A model generated the notes under the pieces. That model made no database searches. It had not been told where the DNA came from and worked only from the letters and a program-made list of their open reading frames with translations. From Thelonectria olida (taxonomy: Eukaryota > Ascomycota > Sordariomycetes > Hypocreales > Nectriaceae), in NCBI GenBank assembly GCA_020736575.1, contig JAGPYM010000009.1, positions 682,001 to 746,000 of the forward strand: a stretch of DNA of 64,000 bases, read 5' to 3'. Shown piece after piece: positions 54,680 to 64,000 of this stretch. Each line of letters starts with the position of its first letter. Position 1 is the first letter of the stretch. A program made the translations under genes and the position numbers.

Positions 54680-57600
54680 ATGCCTGCTGAGAACGAGTCG
54701 CCCGCGAAGGAACCTGCTGCACGCGGCCGCGGCCGTGGCGGACGAGGTCGCGGTGGGCGAGGTCGTGGCGGTGGTCGAGGTGGCTCCAACGCCGTCGTCT
54801 CCAAGACTGCAGCTGCTGCTAAGACCGGCCGTGGCGGATCACGACGAGGTCGTGCAAAGAACTTTGCCGACTCTCGCGTTCAAGCTGCCTATGAGCGGCA
54901 GAGGCATCTCAAGGCCACCTACCAAGCAGTGGCTCATGCCCTCAAGCCCGCCTTGCAAGAACTCGCCGAGCGCAGCATCGACGAGGTCATCCAGGACCCT
55001 GAGGCTTACAAAAAATCCGACAACTACCAGTATGTCCTGGAGGAGCTGGAGCAGAACTTGGAACGCAAACTCGCCCAGCACAAGCGTCGTTTCGAACAAG
55101 ACATGAAGCTGGCCGAGGACATGTTCCGCGCTGACAATTATGTTGCCGAGCAAGAGTTTACGGTATGTCTCTAGCCTTGCGTGTGGTGTCCGCCTATGGC
55201 GGAAATTTCCATGAGGCTCCCAGCAACTAATCCCCACACAGAACGGCTTCAACGATATTGAAGAGCAGTTTTATCAGAGCCAGGAGAACCGCGCGCGCAT
55301 TCTCTCTGCGCTGCACGCAAAGAACCTCCCCGTCGATGTGAGTCGAAGTATTTTCCTTATGTCTTCACCGTCTCGCTTCATTCCCCAACACGCTTCGGTT
55401 CCGCTTCCGATCCACCGCTGACACATGTCATCTCCCACAGGTCCGTGATGATCAATATGCGTTCAAGGTCATCACCGATGAACACTTTGACAAAGACTTT
55501 GGCATTTACGAAGCCTACAAGAATGGTCATCTTGTTCCTTATCCCTCGCGTGTCGAAGGCACCGAGATGTGGCAAAAGGCTCGCGATGCTGAGGCCGCCG
55601 CCCCTCAAGTGGCCATTGCCCCTACCAACACAAGAGGTGGCCGTGGCAGAGGGCGAGGCGGCATCAAACGCCGGGCTGCAGAGCAACCCGAAGGCCAACC
55701 CACGCCAAAGAAGGTCACCAGGGGAACGGAAGACACTGCCGACGCTGAAGCTAGAGGCCCAGCTCCCGCTAAAGGTCTTCTGGCATCCGCTGCTGAAGTC
55801 GAGGAAACCCCAGAGGGAACACCCGGTGACGAGGAATCTGTTCCCGCGTCCCCCGAACCTCCCGTTTTCCCCAATGGCTTTGCGTCTGCGGCTCTTATGA
55901 AGGCACAGCGCAAGCTTCCTGCTCGTGAGAAAAGCCCCCCGCTCCCCAAGAACACCACAGAACCAGATGAGTACGGCTTCCGGGTGTACAACCAGGGCCG
56001 AACTTTCAGAGACAGAGCAGGCAACAGCCGTCTTCTTGCACCTCATCTTTTCTGGTTTGATGACTGGGAAATTGGATTCCGGGACACTACCAACGACTCA
56101 TCCAAGAACCACACCCGCGCCAAGCGTGGCAAGTACCTGGACACACCGAACAGCAACGGAATGCACTTTGACCACTGGTGTAACGGCTATGACTTCTCAA
56201 ACACTACGCCCGAAGACTTTGATCAGGAAATTGTCAAGCGCTATGGTGTGCATCCAAAGTACGGCGTTCCTCTGCCGCACCAACCGCAGCCGTTTGTCGC
56301 ACCTTCGCCTTATGACATGCCTGGCAAGCCTGTTGTCTACATTGCAAACCCCTCAGGTCGAGTTCACCACGCTTCGAGGTCCTTCCTCAAGGTCACGAAT
56401 AACCGTCGTTTCGATGATAACCCATTGCGGACTAAGATGAAGGCCTCAATGCGACGCTTTTGCAAGATGGATGACGACATCAATATGGAGGATATTTCCA
56501 TTGAGGACTATGTCCGCTCTGATGAAGAGCTCAGAAGCAAGTCTTTGGGCACTGCTGTCAAGGAATTGGAATCGAGACCCGTCGTTAAGGAAGAAGAGTC
56601 CGAACGAGAGGAGGAGACTCCTGAACCCGAGACGATCCCCGAGCCCGAATCCACTGGATTCTCAGACCTATCTATCTTGACTTTTGCTGGCGCTTTCCTT
56701 GAAGCACAAGAGTCAACGGCCAAGGCAGCTCGACCTGCTCCAAAGCCGGCTCGCTATGACGCCATTCGCGATGTCTTCACGGATTCAAAGCCAGCTGCCC
56801 GGCCAACTCCTACGACTGACACCAACATGGGGCTTAATATGCTTGCTATGCTGAGCAACGTTGTGAGCACAGCCGACAACCCCAATGCCATCAATGGCCT
56901 GGGAATCAAGGTCGTCACAAATGACAGCATCCCCGAGTCTGATCTTCGAAGTACTATTCCTGAGTCGGATCTTCGAAGCACTATCCCCGAGTCAGATCTT
57001 CGAGGTGCTATGCCTGAGTCCAGCCTTCGAAGCACCATCTCTGAGCCCGAACGCCGAAACATAATGCATGAGTCTGACCTTCGAAACACCATCCCCCGAG
57101 GTAATGAGTATCCTCCTGTTGTCGCTAACCACGCCCCTGTGGACCCTCGGTATAACCCTTCGGAGCCTCATCAAGGATACGCGCAATCACAACCCCATGC
57201 TCAGCCGTCTATGCAATCTGTCGGTCCCGTGCATACTCATCCTGCGGAGGTAATGCCGTACCCGCCTGTCCATGATCATGCTGTGCCACCTCATCAATCG
57301 GTGCGACCCTCCGAGTACCCTCCTCACCCACCACCTGGGCCTCCTATGCAGGACCGTGGTGCGTACATGCCACACGGCGCCTACCAGAACCCGGACCGTC
57401 GCGATGTTCATATGGCCGCAGGTCGCCCTATTGACCCCGGATATCATCCTCGTCGAATGAGCGGATATGCCGATGACCCAGCCTACTCTCGATCGTACTG
57501 GCAGCCAGGACCGCCTCCTGGACCGCCGGCTCCACCTACAGCGGCTCCAGGCCTCTCTCCTCACTTCCAACCCCAGTCTTTGTCCTCTCGCATTCCGTTT

Positions 57601-58881
57601 TCTCTCAACGGTAGCGCCGAGCCCCTCCCGCCGCTTCGACCACCGAGGGGTCGCAATCAGTCAGTGGAGGAAGGAATGATGGATCCCAACATGCGACCAG
57701 GCGTGCACAACGGCCTTGGTGCTCCTTACTACCCCCATGGTCCTTCTAGATCCTACCATGGGTACTCAGGCCCCGAGCCTCCCCACGCGCCACCACCACC
57801 GCTACAGCCTATCACGACGGATAGAATCCTTCCTAACCCACAGGCTAGCAACCAGGGATACATGACATCCCCCAATTTGGGCTATGCCCATCAAGTTCTA
57901 TCACCCACGTACGCAAACCCTCCGTCAATGGCCCCCATGGCTCAAAGCCCACAAGAAACTCCTCCAGGCCTCCCAACGTCGGCGCACCACCACCGATCTA
58001 CCCCTTCCGGTGACGCAGGAAACAAGTACAGAAAGCTTCAACCTGCCCCCGTCCCGGCGCACCGCAACTGGCCTAACAAGCCAGAGCTGAAGACCATCCC
58101 TTACGATCACAAGGAAACTGGGTCTGCTGCGGCCTTGCCCAGCTCGGGCCCCACTCAGATTCGAGGTTGGAACGTCAATCAACCGCGTAAGAGAGGTAAG
58201 GGCGATAGACACGAGAGGGGTGAGCCCGGACAAGATCGAGAAGACTCCCGCTAGGGTAAGGAGAGTTCTTCGGATTCCCCTAGTCAGCAACCTCAAGATC
58301 GTCCCAGGTTTATTGTACGATTTGCGATACCATTCATGGGAAAATCTTCTCCCTTACTTTCCGATTCAGTCTCGAACGAGGCCACGAGCGAAGTCTCGAA
58401 GTCAACCTCAGAGACGCCCTCAGAGAACTCCTCAAAGAAGGCCTCTAAGAGGATAACCTTTAAGAAACCATCCCCCGAAGTTGTGGTGATTGAACCACAG
58501 GCACCGACTGCCTGGCAGGGAACGAAGCGAAAAGTATCGGAGCTCCCACAGGAACAAGGAGCAACCCCCCTCAAGCGACGACTAAGACCTCGAAAACCGC
58601 CCGTCGAGCCTGAAGTTGTCATCACGGAAGTCCGACCCTCCACGAAGAGCCGAAAGCCTACCCCAGCTGCAAAGAAGAAACCCACCACTACTCGAAAGCC
58701 GACACGCAGGGGCAAGATACCCAAGGAAGAGCCGCAGATTGATGCTGAAGAGAAGCCTGCTATCAATGCACGGGCTTCCGTTGAGGTTCAAGACGTGAAA
58801 CCAAAACGGAAGCAGACTCGGCTCAAGCTCACCAACAACTCAAAAACAGCCATCGAGATTCCAAGCACCGACGAGGAATAG
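54680..58881 (+). CDS. Large RGG-rich conserved-looking protein of unknown function; frame crossed by one TAG
   Basis: Exons 54680-55162, 55242-55337 and 55441 onward. The third exon runs open to TAG at 58252-58254 (1,130 residues); in the same frame the sequence is then open again to TAG at 58879-58881. A GTAAGG donor at 58196 and a strong TTTCCGATTCAG acceptor ending 58369 would remove the stop and give 1,281 residues. The N-terminus is Arg/Gly-rich (GRGRGGRGRGGRGRGG), like RNA- or nucleosome-binding tails, followed by a helical region and DEHFDKDFGIYEAYKNGHLV. Residues about 420-520 look folded (EYGFRVYNQGRTFRDRAG, LFWFDDWEIGFRDTTND). An IPESDLR repeat and a long Pro-rich disordered part follow, then a basic Lys/Arg/Pro tail. 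I do not recognise the family; a chromatin-associated role is a guess. Confidence 0.75.
56926..57096 (+). repeat. 27-base tandem repeat encoding IPESDLRST units
   Basis: About six diverged copies of a 9-residue unit (IPESDLRST, IPESDLRST, IPESDLRGA, MPESSLRST, ISEPERRNI, MHESDLRNT) inside the RGG-rich protein. The first three are nearly identical at DNA level, with a shared CTTCGAA core, pointing to recent expansion. Confidence 0.85.
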
Positions 58882-59949
58882 GTACAAGCCTACCTATCAA
58901 CGCACGCAGGATGAACACTTCACAATGTCGAAAATTGGCGGCATTCAATCTTTTTTTCAGGCATCATCTATTTATTGCCATGATACCCATATTTCTCGGC
59001 AGCTTCCGTCAGAAGAAATGGCGGCAGTCGTCTCTTTTCTTTCATCGATCATGGGCGTTGAGGCGATCGTCAGTTCCTGCATCTGGTTCATTGGAACTGC
59101 ACACGCTCGTGCGGCCTTTTCGTTATTGCTTTGCCCATTGCAATGCGCCGCGCCTCACAGTCTCAAGCCAGACTAATGATTGCAATTTCGTTTTCGTTTC
59201 TTCTTTTTGCGTTACTGTATAGCACTTGGCGATCGAAGTGGGTTACATATTTTCCCCTTTGACGTTTGTACGAAGGAGTAGTCTTTGCAAACTTCTTTTT
59301 ACGCGTCTTTGCTTCCTGGTTTTCTCTGAACGGTCTGCGAAACATGGATATGGCATCATCATCGTTGTCACAAAGGGGTCAACGGCCGAGCACGGAAACT
59401 GCATTGCTTCTAGGACGCTTTCTGTGCATAGAAAAGGGGCAATGGACATGCGAACAAAAAGAACTGCATTTTGGGGGGAACTGAGGGTTTTAATTTTGGA
59501 AGCATCAAGGTGATGATAAGTAGGATTCTTACGGAAGAATTGATACAAAGTATTTACATCTACAAGTGCAACGGTGACATGAATGTGTGGACGAATGGAC
59601 TACTGCATATTACGTTTTCACGCCGTTGTAGCCAAAATAACACGAGGGTACTACATGAGGATCATGCGAAATCGGTGCCATGAAATAGCCATCTGTTGAC
59701 GTCTTTCCTTTGAAATTGTACGATATCTTACAGGTTCTTATACATCTATCCATCCTTCATCATCTGCCAGCTCATCTGGTATAGTGGAAGGTATATCTCA
59801 GCCCTTATGCTAATAGCGCCAAGTACATAAACCCAGGTCGTGATACGAGCCAGCACTCTTGTCGAAAATTTTCTCATCCAGTTCTGGGTTCCAAATCGGG
59901 CTATTTGTTTTGGGAGGACGTATGTCTGATTTTATAAGGGGTTTCAGGT
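58882..59949. other. Intergenic between convergent RGG-rich gene and AOS1
   Basis: About 1.1 kb of 3' flanking sequence, T-rich in part. No supported gene. Confidence 0.6.
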
Positions 59950-61726
59950 CTAGCTCTGACCATTTGTATTCAGCACGTTTCCATTCGCTGCAGGAGCTGG
60001 AGGAGCAGCCTGGGGGATGGCCTGGGCCTGGTTCATCTGTGATAGATCAGAAATAGCCGCCATAGAGCCGTCTAGGATAGGCAAGCTGGCGAGGGCGTTA
60101 GGGTCAGAAATCATCATGGGGTGATGAGGGAGGGCACCCATGGCGTTGGGGTCGGCTCCCATGGTCATGAGGGAGACATCCGTAGGAGCGGGCATCATCA
60201 TTGGGGCGACGCCGTTGGCCACAATGGAGGCGTCGGTAGAACTTCCAAGGGTGAACATGCTGTTGCCCAGGGCGCCCTCGGGGTGTAGAGGGTACATCAG
60301 AGCTTCCATCGAGTTACCGTCGAAGACCACCATGTTCTGGATAGGCTGCTGGGTCTGACCAAGCACGTTGATGACGTCTTGCGCGAGCTGACCACCGAGA
60401 ACGGCCGTGACAGGTGCAATTTCGCTACCTAGGTTCTGGAGAAAGGCGCGCAAGAACTCTGGACGGAGAGTTTCGCTAGGAAGACTCAGGGCCTTGTGCT
60501 TCTGCGTAGCAATCTGCGTGAACACCCGAAGGTCGTCGCGAGTGCTTGGATTGCGGCCACCCATGAGCTGCTTGAACTCCCAAAGGGCGCGTAGGCATGA
60601 GAGGGCAGGAGTAACGCTCTTGAGGCGACGGCGGGACTTAATGTAGTCGTCGGGGAGGACGGCGACATCGCTGGCAAGGAACCAGGTCGAATAGAGCTCG
60701 CGCTTGGTGACAGACTCGACTGTCTTGGGGCCTTCCTTGCGCGTCTTGACGTCGACGATGGAGCGCGTGCGAGTCTCCGGGCCTGGAACTGTAGGGACAT
60801 TTCCGGCGTCGCGCTGGATGACGTACTCGTGCTCGATCAGGTCGCTGAAGATAAAGCCGTACAAGCCGTGAGAACCAGCAGCATAAAAAGCCTTGCCGTG
60901 GACGCGAGTGGCGGTGTTGATGAGGAGGAAGGCATCCGGGTCGAGGTCGGTGGCGATGACAATATCAAACTTGGCAAAGTAGCTAGGTCCCTTTGACTTG
61001 ATACCCTCAGCGTCAACCTCGACCTTGACGCGGGGGTTGAGCTTCTGGATGGCGGCGCTGGCGGCTTGGGCGCGGTTCTGGCCGATGAGGTTGCCACCCT
61101 CGGGGAGGAAGAACTGGGCGCCTAGATCGGCCTCGGTGATGGCGTCACCGTCGAGGAGGGTGATGGAGCCAACGCCGGCAAGGACAAGATTCTTCGCAAT
61201 CTCGTTGGCGAGAGCTTTGATGGTGATGAGGAGGATACTGGCATTTTGAATCTTGGCTTGAGCATCCATGCCCCAAAGGCGGATCTGACGATCATAGAGG
61301 GCAATTTCGTCTGGGAGTCATGTTAGATAATGTGTGCTTCAAAGTTTAGGATGAAAGGATGAGCTTACCTGCGCTGATAGTTTTGGGTTCATTAACGGGA
61401 GGGATATGGCCGTTGCTCATCATATTCTGCTGCATTAAGAGAGCTTCAGCACCGGGTACGGGCATGCCTGGGATGGCAGCCATGGAGGGGCCCTGGATGA
61501 GCGGTAGGATGGGAGCCATGGCCTCGGGGTTAACCTGATTCAGCAACTGGTCCTGGAAAGGATTGATAACGATACCGACGCCGTTAATGGAAGGGTCGAG
61601 AGGTGGCAGCGCAGGTGCGTTGGCAGGAATGGATGCGGCAGCGGCAGAGGCAGCGGCAGAGACATCGGGAATTTGCGCCGGAGGCGGTTGAGGCTGGGCC
61701 TGGCCTTGCTGATTATTGGTGTCCAT
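59950..61726 (-). CDS. aos1: SUMO-activating enzyme subunit Aos1 (SAE1)
   Basis: Non-catalytic half of the SUMO E1, which pairs with Uba2 to adenylate SUMO in the nucleus. Exons are 61726-61369 and 61310-59950 (572 residues). An N-terminal Ala/Pro/Met-rich extension of about 119 residues precedes the ThiF domain, which starts across the splice with DEIALYDRQIRLWGMDAQAK. It continues LVLAGVGSITLLDGDAITEA, FFLPEGG, IGQNRAQAASAAIQKLNPRV and a later VTAVLGGQLAQDVINVLG, as in Aos1 and the N-terminal half of ubiquitin E1. No catalytic-cysteine domain is present, as expected for this subunit. The C-terminal 120 residues are Met/Pro/Ala-rich low complexity, so both ends are longer than in yeast Aos1 (347 residues). 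Confidence 0.93.
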
Positions 61727-64000
61727 CTGACGTAAGAGAGTCCGAGGTGAGAAAGGCGAAAAGAGTGGTGAAGACGGAAGAGGCCAGATGAGAGGAGAAG
61801 TGAGAGGGGGGATGATTGATTGCTTGGTTGGGCTGGCGTTCTGGTTGTTGGTGTCGTCGTCGCGAGGCTGACAACGAGGCTAGCGGATGTTATTGTGAGG
61901 TCAGAACGCGCCAAAAGAAGAAGACCCAGCCGGCTGGGAGAAGAGAGTGCGGCGGCTGAGAAACCGCATCGACGGAGCAGAAGCTGGTACGAATAATTAA
62001 AGAGGCGGATGCAGGGGCGGGAGAGGATGCTTGGGTGATGGGCTGGTCGACGGAGTGATACCGAAGTTGATATACGGATTTTGTTTGGCGGAGGTACTTG
62101 AGAAGTGCTGTAACACGAAGGTACCTTCCATCTATTGGTCGCGGTCGGGGAAATTTGCTAGCGGGGAGCCAGCAATTGCCCCCCGTTAGGGCCGCTGGGG
62201 TTGGGACAAGCGCGCTACGGGCCATGCTAAAGTGGTACAGCTAAGTTGCCATTTATTACATGTGAAGCGCAGGTCGCCGTGTAACAATTCCTGTTCCCCT
62301 CGTCATGGCTGAGAGTGCCCGCCCACCTCAATCCGCCCCGCGCTGAGAAGAATGGCTGGATGCTCTTGTCGGGATCCCATTCTCGCTGACTTATTCGTAT
62401 ACGTATTGGATAGTTATTCGTTTGGAAAAATAAAGGAGGATGGTTCCACACTGAGAAACCGGGCATCTATATTAAGTACTTTATGTACGTATCCATCCGC
62501 AGGCATAGGACGGGCACAGCACAGTCGGACACGGCACAAAACGAGGACCTATCGGGATCAGGCAGACAAACGTGTAGCAAAGGGAATAGTGAGGTGTGAC
62601 AACGGGCGGATAGCAAACATGACTTGTACCGTATGTGAATACCGGCATCTGCTATTTCTAGCACTGACGGAGTGAGGTCGACGAAAGCCTTCTCTGTCTG
62701 GCCTGTCCTTACAAGTACCGCCCTTTATACAATACCGGGAGAATGACATGACATGGCTCTGACACCGTCTCATAAATCAAAAGACCTGGACTGACCGACG
62801 TTGCATGACGAGGGAGGCAGCTAACGATGGGATGCATCGCTGCAAAAAAAGAAAAGAAGGGAAAAGTTCACCTTCTTTCCTCCCTTCACACAAAACGCAG
62901 TGACCGCCTGCTTCATCTCTCCCTTCCCTTCTCTTCTCACAGTGCCCGTCCATCCAGCCCGGTCGTCACACGTCACAAGACAAGGGAGGCAGAAGCAGAA
63001 CCACTGCTTGTCCTCGTCCGCGTCCTCATCCCCTTCAACTTGGGCACTTTCTTACTCTTCCATTCCTCGTCCTCATTCCCCCCAACGAGGACGACGACCC
63101 CGTTTTCACTGCCGCCTCTCTTTTTCGCCTTCGTCTTTCTAGTGCCTCTCCCGCATTTCGCCGGCCCGAGCCATTTTCATCCACCCAGCCAGCGTGTGAC
63201 GAAAGAAGAAAAACGAAGAGACGTGCCCAATCATTCATCCCTCCCCCTCATCCTCCCTTTTTGTCCTTTGACTCGGCTGCGTCGCCTCCTTCAACATCCT
63301 CAACCATCGCTCAATATTGACGTTGAAGCAGAGGGCCCAGTCACTTACTCTTAGCTCTGTCTGGATGGTGAGTCCACCCAGCGTCTTCTTCTCTCTGGCA
63401 CTGTGTGTGTCGCCCTCCTCTCCTCTGGCGTGCTGGTGCTGCTCTCGGTCGCCATTCCATGATGCCCTCTCTGCCCGCCTCGGCTGCCCTCCTTCCCTTC
63501 CGTGGTTTCATTGGCTTCGTTGGGCAGGCTCGGGAACGAGTACAGGCAAACACGCACCGCATGCGAGACACAATCACAGATGCACACACGGACACTGACA
63601 CAGAGCAACGAGCCAGCCGAGCTTCCTTGCAACGATAAGAGGCTTCGAGTTTTGTAGCTTACTTTTTCTCTTGCAGTCGAGCCTTTCAGCCCACCACCTG
63701 CCCCTCACTGGTGTCTGGCGCCCACAATTCAACTTCTATCTACCGCTCACTTGATCCTTGATCTCGACTCTACTGTCACCCAAAGACCTGACGACCCGAT
63801 TCGCTGCCACGGGTAGTTTTTTTTTTTTTTTTGCACGTGGTAGATCGTCCTCCGCGCAGTGATCCACGACAACTGGTGCCACTGATTCATAAAACGCCCA
63901 TGACTACGAGTCGCTGCCTTTTGCACGTAGCGTTATCTGCATCATCTTGACGCACCACCCCCGTCAACCACACCCGACTCCTCTGGACTCGCCCATCCGT
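61727..64000. other. AOS1 promoter and leader of a gene beyond the right edge
   Basis: No complete gene. One AGGTACCT palindrome lies at 62119-62126. From about 62,830 the plus strand is C/T-rich, like the leaders elsewhere in this window, and a probable leader intron is entered separately. A poly-T run lies at 63818-63832. Confidence 0.5.
63368..63676 (+). promoter_or_regulatory. Probable leader intron of a plus-strand gene starting beyond the window
   Basis: GTGAGT donor directly after an ATG (63365-63367) and a TTTTTCTCTTGCAG-type acceptor ending at 63676. If spliced, the frame from that ATG closes after about 25 codons, so this is better read as a 5' UTR intron with a small upstream ORF than as the first coding intron. 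Confidence 0.4.

Noticed and set aside
1..64000. Search for a secondary-metabolite cluster, CRISPR array, prophage or virus-like system
   Set aside because: No polyketide or peptide synthase, spaced repeats, integrase, capsid or polymerase motifs were seen; the window is ordinary fungal chromosome with housekeeping genes.

Overview
The window reads as nuclear DNA of a filamentous ascomycete (Pezizomycotina, Sordariomycetes-like; Hypocreales or a neighbouring order is my guess from how the proteins look, not a proven placement). Genes are spaced, often divergent or convergent, and carry short introns of about 45-125 bases with GTAAGT/GTATGT-type donors and TAG/CAG acceptors. Leaders are pyrimidine-rich. 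There are no operons, no CRISPR arrays and no intact transposon. Many proteins are immediately recognisable fungal housekeeping families. Gene models below were joined by hand; in every multi-exon gene the exon lengths keep frame.

Layout from left to right: the 5' part of a GPI mannosyltransferase gene (gpi10, minus strand, running off the left edge); ornithine aminotransferase (plus); a 6.7 kb stretch without a recognisable gene; the autophagy kinase ATG1 (plus); an unknown protein with a displaced zinc-cluster motif (plus); an FHA-domain protein kinase (minus); the tiny ribosomal protein gene RPL41 (plus); a kinase-like protein with HQD/DFN motifs (minus); RNA polymerase I subunit RPA49 (plus); a peroxisomal enoyl-CoA hydratase/isomerase (plus); COG1 of the Golgi tethering complex and SAS10/UTP3 of the SSU processome (both minus); a CLC chloride transporter and GABA transaminase (both plus); a Q/N-rich hypothetical gene with an apparent frameshift (minus); the histone methyltransferase SET2 (plus); the rRNA methyltransferase BMT5 (minus); the SDHB iron-sulphur subunit (minus), with an AT-rich island on each side; a large RGG-rich unknown protein (plus) whose reading frame is crossed by a single TAG; the SUMO E1 subunit AOS1 (minus); and the leader of a gene that lies beyond the right edge.

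Functionally the genes are a mixed housekeeping set. Four serve ribosome production (RPL41, RPA49, SAS10, BMT5). Several serve nitrogen and amino-acid use or starvation (ornithine aminotransferase, GABA transaminase, ATG1), and these three all carry short upstream ORFs close to the start codon. SET2, AOS1 and the FHA kinase are nuclear regulators. I found no secondary-metabolite cluster, virus-like locus or clear mobile system. The points most worth a second look are the in-frame TAG in the RGG-rich gene, the homopolymer frameshift near 39.8 kb, the RPL41 intron whose donor supplies a stop codon, a GC-AG intron in the FHA kinase, and the upstream ORFs.
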